Source: CAZHGD01 sp964531735 (lineage in GTDB: Bacteria > Armatimonadota > UBA10988). From it: 24,397 nucleotides of DNA. The translations under genes were made by a program, and so were the position numbers. Location: positions 1-24,397 of the forward strand of contig CAZHGD010000116.1 of assembly GCA_964531735.1 (NCBI GenBank). Direction: 5' to 3'. This document shows positions 7,525-15,770 of this stretch, in pieces (within the stretch, counting starts at the first letter, position 1; every line of letters begins with the position of its first letter). Under the pieces are notes generated by a model. The model did not search any database. It was not told the origin of the DNA and worked only from the letters and a program-made list of their open reading frames with translations.

Positions 7525-10470
7525 ATGCTGCCCGGGTTGCTCGTGTTGTTGCCGACCGTGTCCTGCGCCGTCGTCGCAACGCCGATCACCGGCGTGCGCT
7601 TCCACGCCTCGTTCGACCGCTGGGTCACCGCCGATCGCGCCGCCGGTGGCCGCCTGCCGAAGCCGGGCGCGCGGCTGGCGCTGGCCGCCGGCAAGCTGGG
7701 CCAGGCGCTGCAACTCGACGGTGCCGGCTATCTGGAGTTCCCGGCCGGCGACAGCTATCCCGGTCCGGTGGGCACCGTGGCGCTGTGGTACCAACCGGCG
7801 CAGTGGGGCGCGCGCACCTACGACAGCATCTTCGGCTTCAGCGACAACAACGTCAATGCGTTCCACTTCGAGCGCTCGCATCCCGATGGCCGGCTGCGCT
7901 GGGTGATCGGCGGGCCGGACACCGCGGACGGGGCCAAGACGCAGTCGCTCTGGTCGAAGCAGCCGCTGCCGGACGGCCAGTGGGTGCATGTGGCCGCCGT
8001 CTGGGACGGGGCGAAGCGGCGGGCGTTCTACATCAATGGTGAGCTGGCGGGCGCTCTGGACGGTCCGGGCCCGGTGCCGGCCAAGCCGGCCTCGATACTG
8101 CTGGGCTGCGGCTTCGGCCGGTTGCAGCGGGCGGCCTTCGGTCGCCTCGATGAGGTCGTCATTCTGGACCATGCCGCCACGCCCGACGAGGTGCGTGCGC
8201 TGATGGCTGGCCTGACGCCGGAGGGCGCCATGGTGGATCTGAGCAACCGGCGGGTGCGGGTCAGTGTCGACCGGGCGCGGGCCGAGGTGACGGTGGCCAG
8301 CGCCACGAGCGACCGCCCGACGGTCCTCGGACCGGCCCGAGCCGGTGCCCGGATCGATGGGCGCGACCGCGTCTGCGACCGCCTCGGTAAGGCCCAGCCG
8401 GCCGCGCCGATCGCGGGTGCGCTCGGTCCGGCTGACCACCGCGTGTTCGCTGGCGCAGCGGACGCCGACGGCGTGGCGATGGCCTACCATGTGCAGGTGC
8501 CTCGCGAGCAGCCGGTGGCCTTGCTGTGGGTCGAACTGCGCCATGGCGGCACCAAGCCGGTGGTCGTGGAGTCGCTCGACGTGCTGCGCGCCGACCGCGA
8601 GGCGGTGATGTTGCCGGTGCCGGCCGAGCGGCTGAACGTGTTCCTCGACAACGGCGGCCTGGTCGGTTCGCGCACGCACCGGCTGGCCGCGGCCAACGCG
8701 CGCCACACCGCCATGGGCGCGATGGTGCTCGCCGAGCCGCATGGCGGCTGGGCCGGCTCCTTCTCGTTCACCTCGTTCCGCGAGTGCGCGCCGACCACGC
8801 TGCTCGGCTGTGATGCGCAGGCGCAACCGCAATCGCTGCGCGCGACCTGCGGCTATCCGGGCGGCCGGCGGCTGGCGCCGGGCGACACCATGGCCTCCGA
8901 AGTGCTGGCCGTGGCGCTGCACAGCGACGGCCACACGGCGCTGTCGGCCTGGGCGGACCAGGTCATGGCCGTCAACGAGCTGAAGCCGCCGCGGCACTGC
9001 CCGTCGGGCTGGAACTCCTGGTACGCCTACCGCCTGACCATCACCGACGAGATCGTCAAGCAGAACGCGCGCCTCGTGAAGGAGCGCTTCGCGCCGCTGG
9101 GCGTGACCAACATCCAGATCGACCATGGCTGGCAGGACCGCGACATCGTCGGCCACTGGGTGCCGAACACGCGGTTCCCGCGCGGGCTGAACCCGCTGCA
9201 GCAGGAGCTCGCGCAGATGGGCCTGAGCTTCGGTCTGTGGACCGCGGTGACGCAGGTGTCCGAGCACGCGCCGTTGGCCAAGGAGCGGCCGGACGTCCTG
9301 TTCCACGATGCCCAGGGCGCGCCGTTCGTGACCGACGCCAAGTGGTACTGGGTGCCGCATGGTCGGTGCTTCACGCTCGATCCGACGCACCCGGACGGGT
9401 ACGCCGCCTACCGGCGGTTCGGCGAGGCGGTGCGCTCCTACGGCTGTGGCTACCTGAAGAACGACTTCCAGACGCCGGTCATGCGCACCGACGTGCGCAC
9501 GCACACGGGCCAACTCGGCGTGCCGGTCTACCGCGCGGCAATGAGGGCGCTGCGCGAAGGCATGGGGCCGGACATGGCCTACCACGCCTGCAACGCGCCG
9601 CTGAACGTGGTGGCGGGCCTCTGTGATGTGGCCTGGGTCCACCGCGACATCGGCAACCCGCGTGGCGACTGGGGCGAGCTGCGCCGCTTCGCCGGCGAGT
9701 TCGCGGCCCGGGCCCACGTCAGCGGCAAGTTCTACTGGAGCGACCCGGACTACGTGCAGATTGGCCAGGGCACCCCGAATGAGAACCAGGTGCGACTGGC
9801 CCTCTGCGCCCTCGGCGGGGGGCCGGCCTTCCTCGGCGACCGCCTGCCCGACCTGCCGGAGGAGAAGCTGCGGCAACTGACCTGCTGCTTCCCGTCCATC
9901 GGTCGCCCCGCCCAGCCGGTCGACCTGTTCGCCCGCGAGGACTACCCGCGCCTGTGGGCGCTGCCGGTGAGCACCACCTGGGGGCGCTGGCTGGTCCTCG
10001 GGGTGTTCAACCTGGACGACACCGACGAGCGCGTCGAGCTGAGCTGGCGCGAGCTCGGACTCGACCCGACGGTACCGGTGACCTTGTTCGACTTCTTCGC
10101 GGCGCGCGCGGTCGGCGAAGTGTCGTGCCGTCTGCCGGGGGACGACCTCGACCTCAAACTGACCATCCCGGTGCCGGCTCACTCGGTGCGCGTGCTGCGC
10201 CTCACGCCGCGTGAGGAGCGGCCGTACGTGATCGGCACCGACCTGCACCTGACGGGCGGCGGCGTGGAGTTGCCGCAGGTCAAGTGGGACGAGGCCACGC
10301 AGACGCTCAGCGGCACGGCCCGGCGCGCGCCCGGCTTGAGCGGCCGCATCTTCGTGGCGGTGCCGCGCGGCTACCGCGCCGAGGGACTGTCTGCCAGCGA
10401 CGGGGTGCTGGCGGTGCCGGTGAAGTTCGCGAAGGTCGAGGAGGCGTGGGCCGTCCGGTTCACGCGGTGA
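7525..10470 (+). CDS. Secreted LamG-containing GH36-like alpha-galactosidase family protein
   Basis: This 981-residue protein probably hydrolyses alpha-linked galactosides or related sugars outside the cytoplasm. The ATG at 7525 is used because GGAG lies upstream and it begins a hydrophobic export-like segment (MLPGLLVLLPTVSCAVVA). Residues about 20-220 form a LamG/concanavalin-like domain (for example GQWVHVAAVWDG, RAFYINGELAGAL). The barrel begins with SGWNSWYAYR at about 494-503, then QIDHGWQ (Asp533). YLKNDF at 643-648 carries the presumed nucleophile Asp647. VHRDIGNP carries Asp708, the likely acid/base. WSDPD lies at 738-742. A beta-rich C-terminal domain follows. The motif around Asp708 differs from classic GH36 (SGGGRxD type) and is closer to GH27/GH36-like families of uncharacterised specificity, so the exact substrate is uncertain. 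Confidence 0.8.
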   Translation: MLPGLLVLLPTVSCAVVATPITGVRFHASFDRWVTADRAAGGRLPKPGARLALAAGKLGQALQLDGAGYLEFPAGDSYPGPVGTVALWYQPAQWGARTYDSIFGFSDNNVNAFHFERSHPDGRLRWVIGGPDTADGAKTQSLWSKQPLPDGQWVHVAAVWDGAKRRAFYINGELAGALDGPGPVPAKPASILLGCGFGRLQRAAFGRLDEVVILDHAATPDEVRALMAGLTPEGAMVDLSNRRVRVSVDRARAEVTVASATSDRPTVLGPARAGARIDGRDRVCDRLGKAQPAAPIAGALGPADHRVFAGAADADGVAMAYHVQVPREQPVALLWVELRHGGTKPVVVESLDVLRADREAVMLPVPAERLNVFLDNGGLVGSRTHRLAAANARHTAMGAMVLAEPHGGWAGSFSFTSFRECAPTTLLGCDAQAQPQSLRATCGYPGGRRLAPGDTMASEVLAVALHSDGHTALSAWADQVMAVNELKPPRHCPSGWNSWYAYRLTITDEIVKQNARLVKERFAPLGVTNIQIDHGWQDRDIVGHWVPNTRFPRGLNPLQQELAQMGLSFGLWTAVTQVSEHAPLAKERPDVLFHDAQGAPFVTDAKWYWVPHGRCFTLDPTHPDGYAAYRRFGEAVRSYGCGYLKNDFQTPVMRTDVRTHTGQLGVPVYRAAMRALREGMGPDMAYHACNAPLNVVAGLCDVAWVHRDIGNPRGDWGELRRFAGEFAARAHVSGKFYWSDPDYVQIGQGTPNENQVRLALCALGGGPAFLGDRLPDLPEEKLRQLTCCFPSIGRPAQPVDLFAREDYPRLWALPVSTTWGRWLVLGVFNLDDTDERVELSWRELGLDPTVPVTLFDFFAARAVGEVSCRLPGDDLDLKLTIPVPAHSVRVLRLTPREERPYVIGTDLHLTGGGVELPQVKWDEATQTLSGTARRAPGLSGRIFVAVPRGYRAEGLSASDGVLAVPVKFAKVEEAWAVRFTR

Positions 10471-10534
10471 CACCGCGCGGTCGGGACGGCGACATTCAGT
10501 TCACGCTGTCGTCCCGCACCTTTGGCCAGGGACT

Positions 10535-10543
10535 GCTAGACTC
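10535..10543 (+). promoter_or_regulatory. Possible extended -10 element
   Basis: TGCTAGACT fits an extended -10 (TGn plus TAGACT at 10538-10543), 42 bases before the start of the next gene. No -35 is visible at the right distance. It lies in the 114-base gap after the glycosidase gene, which otherwise shows nothing clear. Confidence 0.3.
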
Positions 10544-10584
10544 GACAGTAGCGCGGCCGCTGGCAGGCGTCCGCTGGAGCGCCG

Positions 10585-11076
10585 ATGCCGCCAACGCAGC
10601 CGGAGACTGTGCCCGACCGACCTTGCCGACCTCACGGCGCCGGCCTGCTGGCCGTGGTCGGGTCGTCGGCGGTCGTCTTCGGCATCGCGGCGCAGTTCGA
10701 CCTGATGGAGCGCTATGTTGCCTTTGCCCATCAACACGAAGCACTCAATCTCGACGAGTTCCTCATCGTGACCGCCTATCTGGCGGTCGTCGGTCTGGGC
10801 GCCGCCATGCTGCGCTGGCGCGACGCGCTGCGGGCCAGTGAGGTCCTGGCTCAACGCAACCGCGAGCTCCAGACCGCTCTCGACGAGGTCCGGCAACTGC
10901 GCGGCATCCTACCGATCTGCGCGGCCTGCAAGCGGATCCGCGACGATGCCGGCTACTGGCACCAGGTGGACGTCTACGTGCGCGACCATAGCGAGGCCGA
11001 GTTCACCCACGGCCTCTGCCCCGAGTGCGTGCGCGAGCTCTATCCCGAACTGGACGAAGAGGATCTGTCCACCTGA
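10585..11076 (+). CDS. Membrane protein with C-terminal CxxC/CxxC signalling-type domain
   Basis: This 163-residue protein starts at ATG 10585 with GGAG at 10576-10579. Two membrane helices (about 19-38 and 58-76) are followed by a short coiled coil (about 82-106, NRELQTALDEVRQLRG). A compact C-terminal module then reads LPICAACKRIRDD (109-121), GYWHQVDVYVRDHSEAEFTH, and GLCPECVRELYPEL. Cys112/Cys115 and Cys145/Cys148 would bind one zinc. The same module (LPICxxCKRIRDxxGYW...H..CPEC) is known at the ends of PAS, receiver and other sensory proteins in Deltaproteobacteria and related groups, where its role is not defined. Here it is attached to a bare membrane anchor with no sensory or kinase domain, suggesting a membrane-tethered partner of another signalling protein. 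This is inference. Confidence 0.7.
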   Translation: MPPTQPETVPDRPCRPHGAGLLAVVGSSAVVFGIAAQFDLMERYVAFAHQHEALNLDEFLIVTAYLAVVGLGAAMLRWRDALRASEVLAQRNRELQTALDEVRQLRGILPICAACKRIRDDAGYWHQVDVYVRDHSEAEFTHGLCPECVRELYPELDEEDLST

Positions 11077-11167
11077 GGGCAACACCGGCGGGCCTGGCAG
11101 ACGACCGTGCGGTGCACGACGTGTCACGCCGTGCCGCGCCAGCTCAGGCTGGGCGGCGCTGAACCGG

Positions 11168-11188
11168 CGTCACCGCAGCGCGGTGACG
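11168..11188. terminator. Hairpin between convergent genes
   Basis: A perfect 9-bp stem (CGTCACCGC, 11168-11176, with 11180-11188) closes a 3-base loop. It lies between the stop codons of the plus-strand gene ending at 11076 and the minus-strand gene ending at 11232. There is no T-tract, so it may be a weak or Rho-assisted terminator. Confidence 0.5.
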
Positions 11189-11231
11189 CGCCAGGCACGG
11201 ACAGCCGCGGTGCGACCTCCGTGGTGGCGCA

Positions 11232-11669
11232 CTACCCCTCGCCCGGCTTGAGGCCGAAGTAGGCGTATGCCGCAGCCACGGCCAGGCCCAGCCACGACTG
11301 CCCCACGCCCGTCAGCGCAGGGAGAACTGTCGGGTGGTACATGCCCTGCACGAAGGCCGCCAAGCCGGCGAAGAGCCAGACCAGAACGTAGGCGATGGTC
11401 ACCGCAGTGACTACCTTCTTCGTCATCGGTGAGGCGTCGCCAGCCAAGACCCGGGCGACCGGCGCCTGACCTGGCTTGGTGACGGCGAGCTCGGCGATGA
11501 CCAGGGCCGAGACCAGGCCTCCGATCACGTTCAGCGTTTGCGCCATGACGGTGTTGAACTGGTCGACCGGTGGTGGATTGGCGCCGACAATTCGATGCGC
11601 CACCCAGATGAGATGCACATAGAGCCCCAGCAAGACCATCGCGATGGCCCCGCCAAACACAGCTCTCAT
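11232..11669 (-). CDS. Small four-helix membrane protein, unknown function
   Basis: This 145-residue protein starts at 11669 (MRAVFGGAIAMV), chosen because GGGAGG lies just upstream; a longer reading to 11798 adds 43 residues of non-membrane sequence without a ribosome site. Four hydrophobic helices are visible: AVFGGAIAMVLLGLYVHLIW, the segment around NVIGGLVSALVIAEL, the segment around VVTAVTIAYVLVWLFAGLAA, and SWLGLAVAAAYAYFGL near the end. There are no cysteine motifs or charged catalytic patterns. It does not match a family I recognise. It lies alone between a convergent gene and the downstream end of the secretion ATPase gene, so context gives no function. Confidence 0.6.
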   Translation of the reverse strand: MRAVFGGAIAMVLLGLYVHLIWVAHRIVGANPPPVDQFNTVMAQTLNVIGGLVSALVIAELAVTKPGQAPVARVLAGDASPMTKKVVTAVTIAYVLVWLFAGLAAFVQGMYHPTVLPALTGVGQSWLGLAVAAAYAYFGLKPGEG

Positions 11670-11878
11670 ACCGCCCTCCCGCAGTGAGATTCGGGCGCTC
11701 CGGGCAGCCGCAGTGCACTGTGCGTGACCGCTGGAAGCGCCTGGTTGGTCGCAGTTACCAATGTCTACCAGTGTGACATCGGCCAAGTGCGCCGTCAAGC
11801 CTGATGGCGGAGTTCAAAGCAGAGTCGCGCGCCGCCGTGCCAGAGCCTGCCGGTCCGGTGTGCGGCGCGCACGGTACG

Positions 11879-13207
11879 TTACCAGTTGATACTCAACACA
11901 CGCGCCGCCTCCTCGGGCGTGGTGAGGCCTTCGGTGACCAGGCGCGCGGCGTGCTGCTGCATGGTCGGCAGGCCGCCGGTGAAGGCCTGTTCGCGCAGCA
12001 CCTCGTCCGGCGCGCGCATGGCGATGGCGTCGGCCAGGGCGTTACTCACCTCGACCACCTCGTAGAGCCCGGTGCGGCCGCGGAAGCCGGTGCCGCGGCA
12101 GGCCTCGCAGCCGCGCCCCGCCCGCCAGGTCAGATCCCGTCCGGTCAGGCCGAGTTGGGCCGCCGCGGTGGCCGAGATGGGCGAACTGCTCTCGGTGGCG
12201 CACTCCGCACAGGTTTTGCGGACCAGTCGCATCGAGACGGTCCCGCGTAGCGAACTGCTGACCAGGAACGGCTCGAGGCCGATGTCCAGCAGGCGGTGGA
12301 TGGTGCCGATGCTGCTGTAGGTGTGCAGCGTGGTCAGCACCAGGTGTCCGGTGAGCGCCATCTGCACGGCCATCTCGGCCGTCTCCAGGTCGCGGATCTC
12401 GCCGACCAGCACCACGTCGGGGTCATGACGCATGATGGCGCGCATGAGGTACGGGAAGGTCACGCCTTTGGCCACGCTGACCGCCGACTGCGCCACCCAG
12501 GGCAGGTCGAGTTCGACCGGGTCTTCCACCGACATGACATTGATGGCCTCGCCGGCGATCAGCCGCACCAGTGCGTAGAGCAGCGTCGTCTTGCCCGAGC
12601 CGGTCGGCCCGGTCACCGTGATCAGGCCGTGGGGCAGCCGCACCAGGCGTTCGAGCGCAGCCTGCTCCTCAGGGAATAGCCCGAGCTTGTCCCACGCGGC
12701 CAGCGCCGAGCTGGAGTCGAGCACCCGCACGCACACGCGGCCGCCGTGGATGCCGGGCAGGAAGCTGCCGCGCAGGTCATACTGCCGGCCGTCGAGGTCG
12801 AACGGGCAGCGCCCATCGGCCGGCCGGTCGGTGTTGTCCGCGGGCATGGCGAAGATGGACTTCAGGCGGGCCAGCGTGGCGCGGGCCGCCGCAATCGGCA
12901 ACCGTTCCTGCTCGTGCAGCACGCCGTCGATGCGCAGGCGCGTCACGCCGCCGTCGCGCTCGAGGTCGAGGTGCAGGTCGGAGGCGCCGGCGCGGATGGT
13001 GCGTTCCAGGTAGTCGTTGACACGGCGGATGGTGGTCTCGTCGCCGGCCTCGGCGACAATCTGCATCACCTCGCGGGTCCGCTCCAGCAGCGCGCGCAGT
13101 CGTTCGTCGCGGGCCAGCCGCGCGTCGATCGCCGCGCTCTCGGCCGCCGGCAGTTCGCCGCGCAGGTAAGCGACCAGATCATCCTGGGTCGGGTTGAACT
13201 CAGACAT
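11879..13207 (-). CDS. GspE/PilB-family secretion ATPase with anti-sigma-like N-terminus
   Basis: This 442-residue protein is a type II secretion/type IV pilus assembly ATPase. The AAA core shows Walker A GPTGSGKTT (200-208), Asp box VEDPVE (227-232), Walker B DPDVVLVGEIRD (262-273), His box TGHLVLTTLHT (286-296) and the GspE/PilB zinc cysteines CAEC (333-336) and CEAC (367-370). The N2-type segment ASDLHLDLERDGG is near 75-87. Residues about 1-50 (DDLVAYLRGELPAAESAAID...) resemble the leading helices of ECF anti-sigma factors (zf-HC2 style) but lack the zinc Cys/His, and replace the long MshEN domain, making the protein short for PilB/GspE. The start overlaps the sigma factor gene by 8 bases and has AAGGAG inside it, so the two are translationally coupled. 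No other pilus or secretion genes are in the window. Confidence 0.88.
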   Translation of the reverse strand: MSEFNPTQDDLVAYLRGELPAAESAAIDARLARDERLRALLERTREVMQIVAEAGDETTIRRVNDYLERTIRAGASDLHLDLERDGGVTRLRIDGVLHEQERLPIAAARATLARLKSIFAMPADNTDRPADGRCPFDLDGRQYDLRGSFLPGIHGGRVCVRVLDSSSALAAWDKLGLFPEEQAALERLVRLPHGLITVTGPTGSGKTTLLYALVRLIAGEAINVMSVEDPVELDLPWVAQSAVSVAKGVTFPYLMRAIMRHDPDVVLVGEIRDLETAEMAVQMALTGHLVLTTLHTYSSIGTIHRLLDIGLEPFLVSSSLRGTVSMRLVRKTCAECATESSSPISATAAAQLGLTGRDLTWRAGRGCEACRGTGFRGRTGLYEVVEVSNALADAIAMRAPDEVLREQAFTGGLPTMQQHAARLVTEGLTTPEEAARVLSINW

Positions 13208-13751
13208 CGTCCAGCTCCTTGAGCGCGGCGCGCAACTGGCGCCGCGCGGCGTGCAAGCGCGACTTCACCGTGCCGACCGGCACCTGCAGGCGCTCCGCCA
13301 CGGCCTGTTCGGGCAACTGCTCTTCGCTGACCAGACGGAACACCTCGCGCTGCCCGGCCGGCAACGCCGCGGTGGCGTCGGCGAGCACCCGCTGGGTCTC
13401 GCGGTGCAGCACCTGACCGGCCACATCGGGCGCCGTCGGTTCGGCGGCCTGGGCCAACGGCTCTGTTAGGCGGCGCGCCTCGCGTCGCCGCAGGTTGAGC
13501 CAATGGTGCTCGGCGTAGCGCAGGACCAGCGCGCCGAATCGGCCCTGGGCGCGGTAGGCGGCGCGACGAGCCCAGAGCTGGACCAGGACGTCCTGCACGG
13601 CATCGTCCACCGCGGCGCCGTCGCCCAGGAGCGATCGGAAGTAACCAGCCAGCCGCGGACGCCAGCGGCAGACGAGTTCCGCGAACGCGCTGGGATCATC
13701 GGTGTCCCGCACGCGCTCCATCAGCTCGCTGTCGCTGTGGCGGTCAGCCAT
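13200..13751 (-). CDS. ECF-type RNA polymerase sigma factor
   Basis: This 183-residue protein has sigma region 2 at about 10-75 (DPSAFAELVCRWRPRLAGYFRSLL, DDAVQDVLVQLW) and region 4 at about 125-180 (LPAGQREVFRLVSEEQL, then VAERLQVPVGTVKSRLHAARRQL, a clear helix-turn-helix). The ATG at 13751 is preferred over the GTG at 13757 because GGAG is 8 bases from the ATG and only 2 from the GTG. There is no extra C-terminal domain. Its last bases overlap the start of the secretion ATPase gene, where an ECF anti-sigma gene usually lies; the ATPase N-terminus has an anti-sigma-like segment. Its targets are unknown. The divergent DUF4139 gene with an ECF-like promoter is one candidate. Confidence 0.9.
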   Translation of the reverse strand: MADRHSDSELMERVRDTDDPSAFAELVCRWRPRLAGYFRSLLGDGAAVDDAVQDVLVQLWARRAAYRAQGRFGALVLRYAEHHWLNLRRREARRLTEPLAQAAEPTAPDVAGQVLHRETQRVLADATAALPAGQREVFRLVSEEQLPEQAVAERLQVPVGTVKSRLHAARRQLRAALKELDDV

Positions 13752-13787
13752 CGGCACGGCTCCAGCCGATCAGGTCGTTACCTCGCC

Positions 13788-13849
13788 GGAAGTTCGCCGT
13801 CGCGCCTCGTAAACATCCGCGAGGGCGGCGTGGTAACCACAGTGGTACC
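13788..13849 (+). promoter_or_regulatory. ECF-like promoter and operator-like hairpin before the DUF4139 gene
   Basis: GGAAGTT (13788-13794) and CGTAAA (13808-13813) are arranged like ECF -35 (GGAAC type) and -10 (CGT type) elements, with 15 bases between GGAAG and CGT. Downstream, 13832-13849 can form a 7-bp stem with one bulged A around a CAG loop (GGT, ACCA / TGGT, ACC). It ends just before the GGAGGAG ribosome site of the gene starting at 13865, so it could be an operator or could affect translation. Both readings are suggestive only. Confidence 0.3.
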
Positions 13850-13864
13850 CCGGAGGAGCCCAAC

Positions 13865-15751
13865 ATGACCAGACCGATCCGAGCGGCGGCCGCGCTACTG
13901 CTGTGCGTAGCGGCCGTCGGTGCAGAACCCGGCCCCGGCCGGATCGCCGCGGTGCGCATCTATCGCGGCCAGGCCTTGGTGACGCGCGTCATCGAGTTCC
14001 AGGCGCAGCCCGGCGCGCAGGACCTGGTGGTCACCAACTTGCCTGAGCGCATCCTGCCCGGCTCGCTCTACGCGACCGCATCGGCCGGTATCGGCATCCG
14101 CGCGGTGCGCTTCCGCAGCGAGGACGTGGCCGAGGCGCCGCGCGAGGACGTCCGCAAACTGGACGAGCAACTGGCCGACAAGCAGGACGAGTTGGCCAAG
14201 ATCCAGGCCGAGTTGACCGTGCTGGACCAACATGCGCGCTACCTCGACAAGCTCGAGAACTTCGTGGCGCCGACGGCCAGCGCCGAGATGACCAAGGGCG
14301 TGCTGAATCCCGAGACCCTCGCCAAGCTGAGCCGCGACGCCCTGGAGCAGCGGACCCAGATTGCGCAGAAGAAGCTGGAGCTGAGCAAGCAGCAGCGCAA
14401 GGCGCAGGCCGAGCTGCAAGTGCTGATCAAGCAGCGGCGTGACCTGACTGGTAGCGGCGCCAAGGCGCAGCGTGAAGCGGTCATCTTCGCTGACGCCGCC
14501 AAAGAGGGCCCGGCCCGCATCGACCTGAGCTACCTGGTCGGCGGGGTCTCGTGGGCGCCGGCCTATGTGGCGCGCCTCAACGAGGGCCTGACCAAGATGA
14601 CACTGGAGTACCACGCGGTGGTGGCCCAGATGAGTGGTGAGGACTGGCCCGACGTGCCGGTGGTGCTGTCGACCAGCAGCGCCAGCATGGCGGCGGCGGC
14701 CCCGGCGCTGGCCCCGCTACACATCGGCCTGGTGCCTTCGGCTCGGCACGCCGGTGCGGCCGATGCCAAGGAGTACGCCGCGCAACGCCGGCAGCTCGAG
14801 GAACAGCGCCGCAACGCGCCGGCCGCGAATGCGCCCGGCCCGAAGGGCGAGCGAGGCCAGGCGGGCCCGCAAGGCCCGGGCGCTCGCGCCGACGAACCGC
14901 TCGAGCCGGATGCCGCCGCGCTGCCTGAGGGCGGCGAGGCGCAGGACGACGTGGCGGCCAACGTCTTGGCGGCCCGCCTGCAGCAACTGGAGCTGACCGC
15001 CAGCGACGATGCGGTGAAGGGCGCGCAGCGCCTGGCCGATGCCAGTGAAGGCATCGCGGTCGACTATCCGCTGCCCGGCAAGGTCAGCTTGCGCAGCCGC
15101 AACGAGCAGCAGATGTTCCGGATCACCAGCATCGAGCTGCAGCCGAGCTTCTACTACACCGCCGTGCCGCTGCTCAGCGAGTACGTTTACCAGGCGGTGG
15201 AAGCGAAGAACACCAGCGCCTTCGCCTTGCTGCCCGGGCCGTACAGCGCCTATGTCGAGGGCGCCTACGCCGGGCGTGGCACGCTGCCGCTGATCGCCAG
15301 CGGGCAGGGCCTGACCATCGGCTTCGGCACCGAGTCGCGCCTGAAGATCGTCCGCGACCTGGAGGAGAAGAAGACCGAGATCCGGGGCGGCAACAAGCAG
15401 CTCCGCTACACCTACCGCTTCCGCCTGCAGAACTTCATGGACAAGGCGGCGGTGGTGCGGGTCTGGGATCGGTTGCCGCAGATCGGCACCGACCAGGTCA
15501 CCGTGACCTTCAACGAGGGTCAGGAGAAGCTCAGCACGGATGCGCTCTACCTGGCCCAGGACCGGCCCCGCGGCCTGCTGCGCTGGGACATCTCGGTGCC
15601 GGGCGGCGCCGCCGGGGCGCAGGCCAGGACCTTCACCTACCAGTTCCAGTTGGAGTTCGACAAGAACTTCGACGTCGGCTCGCTGCCGGCCGGCGTGGAG
15701 GAACGGGTCCGGCGTGACCTGGCCGCGGCCCAGAAGGCCCGGGCCCGCTAG
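13865..15751 (+). CDS. Exported DUF4140/DUF4139 protein with collagen-like insert
   Basis: This 628-residue protein starts at ATG 13865 behind GGAGGAG and has a signal peptide (MTRPIRAAAALLLCVAAVGA, cleavage near residue 20). The N-terminal part (AAVRIYRGQALVTRVIEF...) is DUF4140-like and is followed by a coiled coil (about 93-200). The remainder is DUF4139 (SYLVGGVSWAPAYVARL, then the beta-rich C-terminal half with FYYTAVPLLSEYVYQAVEAKN and RLKIVRDLEEKKTEIRG). This is the mucoidy-inhibitor MuiA-like architecture, of unknown biochemical role. A low-complexity linker at about 300-365 includes five Gly-X-Y triplets (325-339). It is divergent from the ECF sigma gene and could be under its control. 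Confidence 0.85.
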   Translation: MTRPIRAAAALLLCVAAVGAEPGPGRIAAVRIYRGQALVTRVIEFQAQPGAQDLVVTNLPERILPGSLYATASAGIGIRAVRFRSEDVAEAPREDVRKLDEQLADKQDELAKIQAELTVLDQHARYLDKLENFVAPTASAEMTKGVLNPETLAKLSRDALEQRTQIAQKKLELSKQQRKAQAELQVLIKQRRDLTGSGAKAQREAVIFADAAKEGPARIDLSYLVGGVSWAPAYVARLNEGLTKMTLEYHAVVAQMSGEDWPDVPVVLSTSSASMAAAAPALAPLHIGLVPSARHAGAADAKEYAAQRRQLEEQRRNAPAANAPGPKGERGQAGPQGPGARADEPLEPDAAALPEGGEAQDDVAANVLAARLQQLELTASDDAVKGAQRLADASEGIAVDYPLPGKVSLRSRNEQQMFRITSIELQPSFYYTAVPLLSEYVYQAVEAKNTSAFALLPGPYSAYVEGAYAGRGTLPLIASGQGLTIGFGTESRLKIVRDLEEKKTEIRGGNKQLRYTYRFRLQNFMDKAAVVRVWDRLPQIGTDQVTVTFNEGQEKLSTDALYLAQDRPRGLLRWDISVPGGAAGAQARTFTYQFQLEFDKNFDVGSLPAGVEERVRRDLAAAQKARAR

Positions 15752-15770
15752 GACGCGATGACGTCGAGCG

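Noticed and set aside
7492..10473. Open reading frame of 993 codons on the minus strand
   Set aside because: It is an exact antisense shadow of the GH36-like gene, whose catalytic motifs are clear; the antisense product has low-complexity His/Arg composition.
11670..11878. Possible gene or promoter between the membrane protein and the ATPase gene
   Set aside because: No reading frame with a ribosome site was found; a TTGACG on the minus strand (11793-11798) has no good -10 at the right distance.
13752..13757. GTG start for the sigma factor at 13757
   Set aside because: Only two bases separate it from the GGAG; the ATG at 13751 has proper spacing.
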